Positions 51,554-60,851 of a stretch of DNA of 62,082 bases are shown here, piece after piece (within the stretch, counting starts at the first letter, position 1; the number at the start of each line of letters is the position of its first letter). The stretch covers positions 1 through 62,082 of the forward strand of contig CATKZW010000011.1 of NCBI GenBank assembly GCA_949841465.1, read 5' to 3'. The stretch is from an uncultured Oscillospiraceae bacterium (lineage in GTDB: Bacteria > Bacillota > Clostridia > Oscillospirales > Oscillospiraceae). Below the pieces are notes generated by a model. It ran no database searches. It was given only the letters and a program-made list of their open reading frames with translations, and had not been told where the DNA came from. The position numbers and the translations under genes are program-made.

Positions 51554-52837
51554 ATGAGCCACACAGTCGAACTCATATCGGTGGGCACCGAGCTGCTGCT
51601 GGGCAACATCGTCAATTCAGACGCCCAGGCCCTCAGCCGGGAGCTGTCCGGGCTGGGGCTGAACGTGTTATACCATTCGGTGGTGGGGGACAACCCCGGC
51701 CGCTTGAAAGCCGCCGTGGAGCTGGCCCGCGGCCGGGCGGACGTGCTCATCACCACCGGGGGCCTGGGCCCCACCTGCGACGATCTGACCAAGCAGACCC
51801 TGGCGGAGTGCTTCGGCAGGAAGCTGGTGTACCATCCCGAGTGCGCGGAGAGCATCCGGTGCTTTTTCCGCCGCGCGGGCCGGGAGATGACGGAAAACAA
51901 CCTCCAGCAGGCCTACCTCCCCGAGGGCTGCGACGTGCTGGACAACGCCTGGGGCACCGCCCCCGGCTGCGCCTTTGAGGCGGACGGGTCTTACGTGGTC
52001 ATGCTGCCCGGCCCGCCCAGCGAATGCCTGCCCATGTTCCGGGAGCGGGCGGCGCCCTGGCTGGCCCGGCTGAGCGAGGGGGTGATCCGCTCCCGCACCC
52101 TGCGGGTGTTCGGCCTGGGGGAGTCGGCGGTGGAGGCCCGGTTCCGGGACCGGATGAACGAGCTGACCAACCCCACCCTGGCCCCCTACGCCAAGGAGGG
52201 CGAGGTGGAGCTGCGCATCACCGCCAAGGCGGCCACCCAGGCCGAGGCGGAGGCGCTCATCGCCCCGGTGGAGGAGGAGGTCCGGGCGGCGCTGGGCGAG
52301 CTGGTCTACGGCGCGGACGTGTCCGGCCTGGAGCAGGTGGTGCTGGACGGGGCCCGGGAGCGGGGCCTGACCCTGGGCACGGCGGAGAGCTGCACCGGCG
52401 GGCTCATCGCCAAGCGCATCACCGACGTGCCCGGCGCGGCGTCGGTGTTCAAGGGCGGCGTGGTGAGCTACCACTGCGAGGTGAAGGCGGGGGTGCTGGG
52501 GGTGTCCCAGGCCCTGCTGGACGAGAAGGGCGCGGTGTGCGCCCAGGTGGCGCAGGAGATGGCCCGGGGGGCCCGGAGGGTGCTGGGCTGCGACCTGGCG
52601 GTGTCCGTCACCGGCGTGGCGGGGCCCGACCCCGACGAGCGGGGCAACCCGGTGGGGCTGGTGTACACCGCCCTGGCCGCCCCCGACGGCGTGTGGGTGA
52701 AGCGGCTGAACCTGGCCGGCCCGGCCGCCCGGCGGGACCGGGTCCGGAACCTGGCGGCCAACCACGCCCTGGACATGGCCCGGCGCTGGCTGGCCGGGCT
52801 GGACCCGGCGGGGGGCGACTGGCCCATGGACGGCTGA
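51554..52837 (+). CDS. cinA: CinA family nicotinamide-nucleotide amidohydrolase
   Basis: A 427-residue two-domain protein. The N-terminal MoaB/MogA-like domain (VELISVGTELLLGNIVNSDAQALSRELSGLG, TTGGLGPTCDDLTKQTLAECF) is linked through a KOW-like middle region to the C-terminal PncC deamidase domain (GTAESCTGGLIAKRITDVPGAASVFKGGVVSY, SVTGVAGPDPDERGNPVGLVY). The enzyme removes the amide of nicotinamide mononucleotide, feeding NAD salvage; the CinA name comes from competence induction. AAGGAGG lies before ATG 51554. The stalk-domain gene follows by 16 bases. recA is not next to it here. Confidence 0.95.
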   Translation: MSHTVELISVGTELLLGNIVNSDAQALSRELSGLGLNVLYHSVVGDNPGRLKAAVELARGRADVLITTGGLGPTCDDLTKQTLAECFGRKLVYHPECAESIRCFFRRAGREMTENNLQQAYLPEGCDVLDNAWGTAPGCAFEADGSYVVMLPGPPSECLPMFRERAAPWLARLSEGVIRSRTLRVFGLGESAVEARFRDRMNELTNPTLAPYAKEGEVELRITAKAATQAEAEALIAPVEEEVRAALGELVYGADVSGLEQVVLDGARERGLTLGTAESCTGGLIAKRITDVPGAASVFKGGVVSYHCEVKAGVLGVSQALLDEKGAVCAQVAQEMARGARRVLGCDLAVSVTGVAGPDPDERGNPVGLVYTALAAPDGVWVKRLNLAGPAARRDRVRNLAANHALDMARRWLAGLDPAGGDWPMDG

Positions 52838-52853
52838 GAAAGGAGAACGCGGC

Positions 52854-53981
52854 GTGAGGCACTGGAAAAAAGGACTGCTGGCGGCGGTGGCCGCGGCGCT
52901 GATGCTGGGGCTGCTGGCCCCGGCCTTCGGCGCGGTGGGCAACGTGAACCTGATGGCGGTGAACGACACGGTACTGGCCACCACCGCCGACAATATGCCC
53001 CGCACCATGGGGGGCGCGCTGTACGTGCCGTACACCATGCTGTCCCAGCTGTCCACCGGCATCAACCTGGGGGTGAACGCCATGTACAGCACCACCCGGC
53101 GCACGGTGCTGGTCACCGACGGCGGGCAGCGGGGGGTCATCTTCGACACCCAGGCCAACACCGCCCAGGACCTGAACGGCAAGCCGCTGTCCGTCCGGGC
53201 CATGGTGCGCAACACCACTGTGTTCGTGCCCATCGACTGGCTGTGCGAGTATTTCGGCACCATCACCTGCACCCGGACCCAGAGCCCCTACGGCACCGTG
53301 ATCCGGGTGACCAACGCCGCCGCCATTCTCAGCGACCAGGACTTTATTGACGCGGCCAGCATGAACCTGTCCTCCGCCCTGCGCCGCTACCTGGACTCCG
53401 GCGGGCTGGGGGAGGGCGTGGACCCGATCCCCTCCGGCGGCACGCAGGCCAGCGACCCGCCCAGCGGGGCGGAGCTGTATCTGGCCTGCCGCTGGGGCGG
53501 GGAGGCCAGGGAGTGCGCCCAGCTGGTGGAGGGCCGGGAGCAGCGGGTGCTGTTCCTGTTCGCCCCGGAGGAAATCGCGGGGCAGGACGATCTGATCCGC
53601 TGCCTGGCGGGGGCGGGGCACACCCTGGGGCTGGTGCTGGACGGGGAGGACCCGGAGACATGCCTGGGCCAGGCCGGGGAGGGGCGCAGGCTGCTGGCCG
53701 CCGCCGCCCGGTACAACGCCCTGGTGGTCAGCGCCCCCAGCCTGGACGAGGAGGGGCAAAAGGCGCTGGCCGAGGAGGGGTACGTGGTGTGGAGCGCCAC
53801 GGCGCGGGGGGAGGAGCACTCCACCGGCGCGGGCCTGGTGCGGGGGCTGAGCACCCGCCGGGTGAACTACGTGGAGGTGGAGTGCGGCGCGGGGGGCGCG
53901 GCGTTCCTGCGCAGCGCTTTGAACGCCATGGAGGATGAAAACTGTCAGGTATATCAGGCCACCGCCCCGGCGCTGTCGTAA
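52854..53981 (+). CDS. Secreted protein with copper-amine-oxidase-like stalk domain and a degenerate deacetylase-like domain
   Basis: A 375-residue exported protein. Residues 1-26 are a signal peptide (KKGLLAAVAAALMLGLLAPAFGA). Residues 30-165 resemble the copper amine oxidase N-terminal (stalk) repeat seen in Clostridial surface proteins (GALYVPYTMLSQLSTGINLGV, VFVPIDWLCEYFG). After a Pro/Ser/Gly linker, residues 205-370 have the strand order of a NodB deacetylase (RVLFLFAPEEIAGQDDLIRCLAGAGHTLGLVL) but lack the metal His motif, so it is probably not an active deacetylase. The start is GTG 52854 with AAAGGAG upstream; it is cotranscribed with cinA and ends at a terminator. Confidence 0.75.
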   Translation: MRHWKKGLLAAVAAALMLGLLAPAFGAVGNVNLMAVNDTVLATTADNMPRTMGGALYVPYTMLSQLSTGINLGVNAMYSTTRRTVLVTDGGQRGVIFDTQANTAQDLNGKPLSVRAMVRNTTVFVPIDWLCEYFGTITCTRTQSPYGTVIRVTNAAAILSDQDFIDAASMNLSSALRRYLDSGGLGEGVDPIPSGGTQASDPPSGAELYLACRWGGEARECAQLVEGREQRVLFLFAPEEIAGQDDLIRCLAGAGHTLGLVLDGEDPETCLGQAGEGRRLLAAAARYNALVVSAPSLDEEGQKALAEEGYVVWSATARGEEHSTGAGLVRGLSTRRVNYVEVECGAGGAAFLRSALNAMEDENCQVYQATAPALS

Positions 53982-53984
53982 AGG

Positions 53985-54020
53985 AAGAGCGCCCATCCCC
54001 TGCGGGATGGGCGCTCTTTT
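53985..54020. terminator. Terminator between the stalk-domain gene and the XRE gene
   Basis: AAGAGCGCCCATCCC (53985-53999), loop CTGC, and a 15-base perfect complement (54004-54018) followed by TT. Its A/T ends allow use from both sides; the minus-strand XRE gene ends at its edge. Confidence 0.85.
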
Positions 54021-54232
54021 CAGTTGGGTTCGTCCGTGCGGCCCAGCAGGTAGTCAGTGGTTACCTCAAGGTAATCTGCGATGGCAGCTAGAATCTCGTA
54101 GTTGGGCCGCCGAGAGCCCCCTTCATAGTGTTGGTACGAGCGCTCCGTCATTTTCAGATATTCTGCAACCTCTTTTTGTGTAAACCTTTTTTTCTTGCGT
54201 GCTTTTTGTAGGCGTTCTGCAAATGGAACCAT
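54020..54232 (-). CDS. XRE-family transcriptional regulator (second XRE/small-protein module)
   Basis: A 70-residue Cro/CI-type regulator: RLQKARKKKRFTQKEVAEYLKMTERSYQHYEGG is the HTH core, and the end EVTTDYLLGRTDEPN closely matches the regulator at 4321. I chose ATG 54232 (MVPFAERL); the frame extends to 54364 but would cross the divergent promoter. The ribosome site is weak (GGGGG, eleven bases). It is divergent from the small protein at 54336, and the shared gap holds a 16-bp inverted repeat around that gene's -10 box, most likely its operator. Confidence 0.9.
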   Translation of the reverse strand: MVPFAERLQKARKKKRFTQKEVAEYLKMTERSYQHYEGGSRRPNYEILAAIADYLEVTTDYLLGRTDEPN

Positions 54233-54248
54233 TATTTTTGAAACCCCC

Positions 54249-54299
54249 TTGACAGTACCGATATGTTCATATATAATGGAGGCATGAACAAATCGGTAC
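54249..54299 (+). promoter_or_regulatory. Promoter and inverted-repeat operator of the second XRE module
   Basis: TTGACA (54249-54254), a 17-base spacer and TATAAT (54272-54277) drive the small-protein gene. GTACCGATATGTTCAT (54255-54270) and ATGAACAAATCGGTAC (54284-54299) are inverted copies with one mismatch, leaving the -10 box in the 13-base centre. Confidence 0.8.
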
Positions 54300-54335
54300 G
54301 CTCTTGACTGCCTATAACATAAGGAGCTGGTCATT

Positions 54336-54590
54336 ATGACTGAACTGATGGAAACCCTCTTCAAGTACTCGGAAGAACACCTGATACGCGGACTGCTGGA
54401 GCAGAAAGGGGAGTACCCGGAAACGAGCTCATATGTGGAAAAAGGGGAGGAAAAGCTCCGCGCCCTGATCGGGGAGGAGCACAGGGAGTTTGTGGACGCG
54501 CTGCTGGAGGAGCAGCATCTGCTGACCTTTTTCTATGAGGAGGCGCAGTTCGAGGCCGGTTTCCGCGTGGCGTTAGCGCTGACCCGTTAA
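54336..54590 (+). CDS. Small acidic helical protein paired with an XRE regulator (second module)
   Basis: An 84-residue hypothetical protein, the same length as its counterpart at 3984-4238. It is strongly acidic (many Glu), predicted all-helical, soluble, and ends in FEAGFRVALALTR. A GEEKL-to-EEAQFEAGFRVAL stretch recalls DUF6809-type proteins. AAGGAG lies before ATG 54336, and a consensus promoter with a palindromic operator is just upstream. The following 112 bases to thiI hold only a GC-rich partial inverted repeat. Function unknown; context suggests it is controlled by, and may act with, the divergent XRE protein. Confidence 0.75.
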   Translation: MTELMETLFKYSEEHLIRGLLEQKGEYPETSSYVEKGEEKLRALIGEEHREFVDALLEEQHLLTFFYEEAQFEAGFRVALALTR

Positions 54591-54702
54591 GAGGGAGCGG
54601 ACGGCCGGGGGTCGAACGCAGGGACAGCTCCCCCAGCGCCCCACAGCCTGGAGCTGTTCCGCAGAGAGGCCGCCGGCCGGCCGTTCCCCCGCCTGCGGCA
54701 GG

Positions 54703-55875
54703 TCACAGGTCCAGCATGACCCGTTCTATGCCGCTGACCGCCTCTTCCACCATGGCGTCCACGTCCAGCACGGCCTCCGCCGCCTCCAGCTCCTCCAGCT
54801 TGGGCTTGGTCCGGGGGTGCTTGGGCGTGAATACCGTACAGCAGTCCTCATAGGGCAGGATGGAGGTCTCAAAGGTTCCGATTTTCCGGGACACCCGCAC
54901 GATCTCCTCCTTGTCCATGCCGATCAGGGGCCGCAGGACGGGCACGGTGCACACCGCGTCGGTGCACACCATGGCGTCCAGGGTCTGGCTGGCCACCTGC
55001 CCCACCGATTCGCCCGTCACCAGGGCCTGGATGCCGTTCTTTTCCGCCACCCGGCAGGCGATGCGCATCATAAACCGCCGCATGAGGATGGTGAACAGCT
55101 CCTCCGGGCAGGAGCGGCGCAGCTCCTCCTGAATGCTGGTGAACGGCACCACATGGACGCACTGCTTGCCCGTGTAGGGCACCAGCAGGCGGGCCAGGTC
55201 CAGCACCTTTTCCTTGGCCTCCGGGGAGGTGTAGGGGTAGGAGTAGTAGTGGATCATGTCCACAATGACCCCCCGCTTGGCGATCATCCAGGAGGCCACG
55301 GGGGAATCGATGCCCCCGGACAGCAGGGACAGCGCCCTGCCCCCCATGCCCACGGGCAGGCCGCCCGCCCCCGGCTCCGGGTCGGCGTGGATGTAGGCGT
55401 CGAAGTCCCGGACCTCCACGTGGACCGTCAGCTCCGGGTGGTGCATGTCCGCCGTCAGGCGGGGGTAACGGTCGTGGAGCTCGCCGCCCACGTACTGGGA
55501 CAGCTGGATGGAGGTCATGGGGAAGGTCTTGTCCGCCCGCTTGGACTCCACCTTGAAGGAGCGGGCCGCCTGGAGCTTGTCCCCCAGGTATTCCACGGCG
55601 CAGGCCACGATGGCGTCCCTGTCCTTGGGGCAGGCCCGGGCCCGGCACACCCCCACCGCGCCGAACACCTTGCCCATTGCCTCCCACGCGCCCTCGAAGT
55701 CGGCGGAATCGTCCAGCGGCTCCACGTAGGTGGTGGACTGGCGGGTGTACACCTTAAAAGAGCCGTATTTTTTCAGCCGCCGTTTAACGTTGCCCATGAG
55801 CTTCTCCTCAAAGCCCCGGCGGTTCAGGCCCTTGAGCACCATTTCTCCCTGCTTGAGCAGGATAATTTCTCGCAT
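54703..55875 (-). CDS. thiI: tRNA 4-thiouridine synthase
   Basis: A 390-residue enzyme that adds sulfur to uridine 8 of tRNA and can supply sulfur for thiamine. The N-terminal ferredoxin-like and THUMP domains (LLKQGEMVLKGLNRRGFEEKL, and THUMP about 60-165) precede the PP-loop ATP site SLLSGGIDSPVASWMI near 185. LVTGESVGQVASQTLDAM and LRPLIGMDKEEIVRVSRKIGTFE follow. There is no C-terminal rhodanese domain, as in Bacillus-type ThiI. ATG 55875 follows AAGGGA; the longer frame runs into the etf promoter region. No sulfur-donor desulfurase is adjacent. Confidence 0.96.
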   Translation of the reverse strand: MREIILLKQGEMVLKGLNRRGFEEKLMGNVKRRLKKYGSFKVYTRQSTTYVEPLDDSADFEGAWEAMGKVFGAVGVCRARACPKDRDAIVACAVEYLGDKLQAARSFKVESKRADKTFPMTSIQLSQYVGGELHDRYPRLTADMHHPELTVHVEVRDFDAYIHADPEPGAGGLPVGMGGRALSLLSGGIDSPVASWMIAKRGVIVDMIHYYSYPYTSPEAKEKVLDLARLLVPYTGKQCVHVVPFTSIQEELRRSCPEELFTILMRRFMMRIACRVAEKNGIQALVTGESVGQVASQTLDAMVCTDAVCTVPVLRPLIGMDKEEIVRVSRKIGTFETSILPYEDCCTVFTPKHPRTKPKLEELEAAEAVLDVDAMVEEAVSGIERVMLDL

Positions 55876-56140
55876 AATATCCCTTGCTTTCCTTTGATGT
55901 CCTCCTATTTTACAGGGATGGAGGGTGGCTGTCAAGGGCGTGGGACCGGGAATTCGCCAAAGTGTTCCTGCCGGCACTTCTGCGTCGGCAGGAAAAATTG
56001 CGCCCCTTGATTTTCTCCTTTAAGGTCACCGGCAGTACACCATGGGGAGGCGCCGCCGGGCGTGGAAATAAGTACAGAGAAAGCCTCCGGACAATTTTCA
56101 ATTTTGTCAAAAATTAAACGAACTCAATTGCGTTATTTGC

Positions 56141-56169
56141 GTGACAATTGAAGAGAAATGTGGTAGACT
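56141..56169 (+). promoter_or_regulatory. etfBA promoter
   Basis: GTGACA (56141-56146), a 17-base spacer and TAGACT (56164-56169), 50 bases before etfB. Two CAATTG palindromes (56125-56130 and 56145-56150) lie 20 bases apart across the -35 box and may be a regulator site. The rest of 55876-56140 shows no gene. Confidence 0.5.
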
Positions 56170-56219
56170 GTATACCGTCAATACCGCGCACCAATAATTT
56201 CAGATAGGAGGAACCCAAG

Positions 56220-57023
56220 ATGAACATTCTCGTCTGTGTCAAGCAGGTGCCTGACACCACAGAGATCAAAATCGACCCTGTGAAGAACACACTGATCCGC
56301 GACGGCGTGCCCAGCATCGTCAACCCCTTTGACGGCTACGCCCTGGAGGCCGCCGCCCGCATTAAGGACAAGAACCCCGACACCAAGATCGTGGTTCTGA
56401 CCATGGGCCCCCCGCAGGCCACCGCGGCCATCAAGGAGTGCCTGGCCATCGCCGCCGATAAGGGGTATCTGGTGTCCGGCCGGACCTTCGGCGGCTCCGA
56501 TACCCTGGCCACCAGCTACATCCTGTACAACGCCGTGAAGAAGGTGGAGGAGCTTGAGGGCAAGTTCGACGCCATCTTCTGCGGCAAGCAGGCCATCGAC
56601 GGCGACACCGCTCAGGTGGGCCCGGAGCTGGCCGAGCACCTGGGCTACCCCCAGGTCACCTACGGCCTGGAGGCCGAGCTGGACGGCGACATGCTCAAGG
56701 TGAAGAAGGAAGTGGAGGAGGGCGTCGAGGTCATCGGCGTGAAGTTCCCCTGCCTGGTCACCTACACCAAGCCCGCCTGGGACCCCCGCTACCCCACCAT
56801 CAAGCGGAAGATGGCCGCCAACCGGGCCGAGATCCCCGTGCTGGGCGACGACGCCTTCCCCGACATCGACACCACCCGCATCGGCCTGAAGGGCTCCCCC
56901 ACCAACGTGAAGAAGACCTTCGTGCCTCAGAAGAAGACCGGCGGCGTGAAGATCAAGGAAGAGGACAACACCGCGTCCGCCAAGAAGCTGTTCGAGCTGC
57001 TGAGCGCGGCCAGCATTATTTAA
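56220..57023 (+). CDS. etfB: Electron transfer flavoprotein beta subunit
   Basis: A 267-residue subunit that, with EtfA, carries electrons to or from acyl-CoA dehydrogenase; in butyrate producers the pair can bifurcate electrons from NADH to crotonyl-CoA and ferredoxin. The start MNILVCVKQVPDTTEIKIDP and DGYALEAAARIKD are typical. VLTMGPPQATAAIKECLAIAADKGYLVSGRTFGGSDTLATSYIL and IFCGKQAIDGDTAQVGPELAEHLGYPQVTY, with AIDGDTAQVGP, match anaerobe EtfB. GGAGG lies before the ATG. It is cotranscribed with etfA 15 bases downstream. Confidence 0.97.
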   Translation: MNILVCVKQVPDTTEIKIDPVKNTLIRDGVPSIVNPFDGYALEAAARIKDKNPDTKIVVLTMGPPQATAAIKECLAIAADKGYLVSGRTFGGSDTLATSYILYNAVKKVEELEGKFDAIFCGKQAIDGDTAQVGPELAEHLGYPQVTYGLEAELDGDMLKVKKEVEEGVEVIGVKFPCLVTYTKPAWDPRYPTIKRKMAANRAEIPVLGDDAFPDIDTTRIGLKGSPTNVKKTFVPQKKTGGVKIKEEDNTASAKKLFELLSAASII

Positions 57024-57038
57024 GGGAGGGGAAGCACA

Positions 57039-58043
57039 ATGGAAGCCAAGACCAAAGACCTGTGGGTATTTGTTGAGACCAATGAGGACGGCACCGCCAA
57101 AAACGTGGGCATCGAGCTGCTGACTCCCGGCAAAATGATGGCGGGCAAGCAGGGCGGCGCTCTGGTGGCCGTTGTCATCGGCAGCGGCGTGGACGAGGCC
57201 GTGAAGGCCGCCAACGAGCACGGCGCGGACAAGATCATCGTGGTGGACGGCCCCGAGTTCAAGCACTACACCACCGACGCCTACGCCATCGCCCTGTGCA
57301 CCCTGGTGGAGAAGTACGGCCCCACCAGCATGCTCATCGGCGCCACCAACAACGGCCGCGACCTGGGCCCCCGCGTCTCCTGCCGCCTGCACACCGGCCT
57401 GACCGCCGACTGCACCGCGCTGGACATCGACGAGGAGACCGGCAACGTGGCGTGGACCCGTCCCGCCTTCGGCGGCAACCTGATGGCCACCATCATCTGC
57501 CCCAACCACCGTCCCCAGATCGGCACCGTCCGCCCCGGCGTGTTCAAAAAGAGCGACGCCGTTGAGGCCAAGGCCGAGATCATCAAGGAAGACCTGCATG
57601 TTGCCGAGGACCAGATCCGCACCCAGGTCATCGAGCTCATCAAGGAAATGGGCGGCGAGAACGTGGACCTGGAGGGCGCTGAGATCATCGTGTCCGGCGG
57701 CCGCGGCGTGGGCGGCCCGGAGGGCTTCGACACCATCAAGGCCCTGGCGGACACCCTGGGCGCCACTGTGGGCGCTTCCCGCGCCGCTGTGGACGCGGGC
57801 TGGATTGCCCACGCCCACCAGGTGGGCCAGACCGGCAAGACTGTGGGACCCAAGCTGTACATCGCCTGCGGCATCAGCGGCGCCATCCAGCACCTGGCCG
57901 GCATGAGCGGCTCCGACGTGGTGGTCGCCATCAACAAGGACCCCGACGCCCCCATCTTCGACGTGGCCGACTACGGCGTGGTGGGCAACCTGTTTGAGGT
58001 GCTGCCCGTCCTGGTGGACGAGATCAAAAAGGCCCGCGGCTAA
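57039..58043 (+). CDS. etfA: Electron transfer flavoprotein alpha subunit
   Basis: A 334-residue subunit holding the main FAD. The C-terminal FAD domain shows VSGGRGVGGPEGFDTIKALADTLGATVGASRAAVDAGWIAHAHQVGQTGKTVGPKLYIACGISGAIQHLAGM with the conserved GQTGK and G-I-SGAIQH, then INKDPDAPIFDVADYGVVG. The N-terminal domain lacks an extra ferredoxin module. Length is normal for Clostridial EtfA. An acyl-CoA dehydrogenase gene follows after 145 bases. Confidence 0.97.
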   Translation: MEAKTKDLWVFVETNEDGTAKNVGIELLTPGKMMAGKQGGALVAVVIGSGVDEAVKAANEHGADKIIVVDGPEFKHYTTDAYAIALCTLVEKYGPTSMLIGATNNGRDLGPRVSCRLHTGLTADCTALDIDEETGNVAWTRPAFGGNLMATIICPNHRPQIGTVRPGVFKKSDAVEAKAEIIKEDLHVAEDQIRTQVIELIKEMGGENVDLEGAEIIVSGGRGVGGPEGFDTIKALADTLGATVGASRAAVDAGWIAHAHQVGQTGKTVGPKLYIACGISGAIQHLAGMSGSDVVVAINKDPDAPIFDVADYGVVGNLFEVLPVLVDEIKKARG

Positions 58044-58188
58044 AACCGGGATACAACACCGGGCTGTCAAAGCGCGGGGACAAGCCGTCCGGGAGCTGGG
58101 GGCATCCCCTCCCCCGGCGGCCCTCCGAACTTGACGGCCGCGGCGTTTTGTCACTTTGAAAACGAAACTAAGAAAGGACAGATGCTCT

Positions 58189-59331
<1,143 letters not shown>

Positions 59332-59446
59332 GAGTCCGTTCCTCTTCAGGCATCCAAAAGAGCACTCGGCCAATTAGATGGGTGTCCATAAAGTAATCCA
59401 AAAAATTATAATTGCGGCATCTGTCGGCCAGGATTGGGCACAAAAG

Positions 59447-59489
59447 ATGGGCAGAGAGTGGAATTTTATCCATTCTCTGCCCATTTTTC
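59447..59489. terminator. Terminator between the acyl-CoA dehydrogenase and the LacI-type gene
   Basis: ATGGGCAGAGAGTGGA (59447-59462) pairs with TCCATTCTCTGCCCAT (59469-59484), 15 of 16 bases with one G-T, followed by TTTTTC. On the minus strand TTTTG also follows, so it serves both converging genes. Confidence 0.88.
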
Positions 59490-59499
59490 GTTTAGCCGC

Positions 59500-60558
59500 T
59501 TAATTCAATTTTTTGACCGACTGCCGTTCCTTCAGCCTGCACGGAAAGCTGAAGCGTATGTCCGGGCTGCCGCCCTCATTGGAAACCATTGGGGAAATCA
59601 GCATTTCACAAGCTGCGAAGCCAATGCTGTTGGATGGAAGTTCCACCGTTGTGAGGGGGGGCGAGATCATCTCTGCATAGGTGATGTTGTCAAAGCTGAT
59701 TACGGATATATGATCCGGTACGGACAGCCCCCTTTGGGCCAAAGCTTGGATCACGCCAAAGGCGGTAATATCGTTGATGGCGATGATCGCAGTATGCTTC
59801 TTCCGATTTTGTAAGAACGTATCGACCAGCTGCCGGCCCAGCTCGAATTCATAAAGGCCAGTATCGGATTCAGACTCCGTATGGGCCACGAATACGTCGC
59901 TGTCTGAAAAGGCGATATTGGATTTCCGAAAGGCCTCTCGGACTCCGTCAAGGATCTGGCAGCGGTAGCTCTTCGTCAGCGGCGAGGTGAGCAGGGCGAC
60001 CTTTTGATGCCCCTGGTTGGCCAGATACTGCGCCGCCAGACGTCCGGCCAACAGGTAGTCGGTCTGAGCTATGATCGCGCCCTCCAGCTGGAAATCCGCC
60101 TCCAGCAGGGCCACCCGCCCGCCGCAGTCAATATAGCGCCGCAGCGCATCCCCCTTTTCGTCGATTGATATGATGATAAGGGCCATGACCCGATTTTTCA
60201 GAAGGTTCAAAATATTATTATGTTCCTGTTCCGCGCTGCGGTGGGAGCTGTAAATGACAACCTCGTAATTTTTCTCCCGTGCGGCCGACTCGACGCCCAA
60301 AATGACCTGATTAAAGAAGGGGTTTTGAAGGGTTGGGACGATGACGCCCACCGCGTGGTAGGCATTGTTCTTGAGCATCTTCCCCAGCAGATTTGGGGTA
60401 TAATTCAGTTCCTCTGCGACACGGATGATCCGCTTGCGCAGGGTCTGGCTCACGGGGTAATCGGAATTGCTCAGCACCCGCGAGGCCGTCGCGATGGACA
60501 CGTCCGCCTTTTTTGCCACATCGCGCAGCGTAGATACGCTGCTTTTTCCTTTTTTCAT
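59500..60558 (-). CDS. LacI-family transcriptional repressor
   Basis: A 352-residue repressor. Residues 9-60 are the LacI HTH and hinge (STLRDVAKKADVSIATASRVLSNSDYPVS), then a periplasmic-binding-protein-like ligand domain (AVGVIVPTLQNPFFNQVILGVE, AIIAINDITAFGVIQAL, VSFDNITYAEMISPPLTTV). It is divergent from the TRAP-type binding protein gene, whose promoter holds a perfect LacI-type palindrome, so it very probably represses that transporter and responds to its substrate, perhaps a sugar acid. ATG 60558 is the first good start; the GAGG upstream is 16 bases away, so initiation may be weak. Confidence 0.94.
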   Translation of the reverse strand: MKKGKSSVSTLRDVAKKADVSIATASRVLSNSDYPVSQTLRKRIIRVAEELNYTPNLLGKMLKNNAYHAVGVIVPTLQNPFFNQVILGVESAAREKNYEVVIYSSHRSAEQEHNNILNLLKNRVMALIIISIDEKGDALRRYIDCGGRVALLEADFQLEGAIIAQTDYLLAGRLAAQYLANQGHQKVALLTSPLTKSYRCQILDGVREAFRKSNIAFSDSDVFVAHTESESDTGLYEFELGRQLVDTFLQNRKKHTAIIAINDITAFGVIQALAQRGLSVPDHISVISFDNITYAEMISPPLTTVELPSNSIGFAACEMLISPMVSNEGGSPDIRFSFPCRLKERQSVKKLN

Positions 60559-60607
60559 TGTTAAAACCGCACCTCTCCTCCATGCTGTCTGGTTTTCCTC
60601 GGTTTCC

Positions 60608-60656
60608 AAAATATCAGACTTTGTTCTGTCTGTCAAGAAGGGCAGAAACATTTTCT
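60608..60656 (-). promoter_or_regulatory. Promoter of the LacI-type gene with weak operator
   Basis: On the minus strand, TTGACA (60636-60631), a 17-base spacer and TATTTT (60613-60608). AGAAACATTTTCT at 60644-60656, just upstream of -35, is an imperfect copy of the TRAP-promoter operator and suggests mild autoregulation. Confidence 0.65.
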
Positions 60657-60775
60657 ATAAATCAACAGAATAAAATCCTTCGCGCCCTATGTCGTGCAGA
60701 ATAAGTGCTTTTTTGTTGGAGATAGCTACAAAATACGCCATGATATTTTTGTATAAAACGGAAATCTCTGAACTA

Positions 60776-60804
60776 TTTACAGAAAACGTTTTCTAATGTA
60801 TGAT
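60776..60804 (+). promoter_or_regulatory. TRAP operon promoter with LacI-type operator
   Basis: TTTACA (60776-60781), a 17-base spacer and TATGAT (60799-60804). The perfect 14-bp palindrome AGAAAACGTTTTCT (60781-60794) fills the spacer. Its central CG and arms fit LacI/GalR-family operators. Confidence 0.82.
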
Positions 60805-60851
60805 TGAGATGTGGCAACCCCCACATACTATTCAAAATGGAGGGAAACGTA

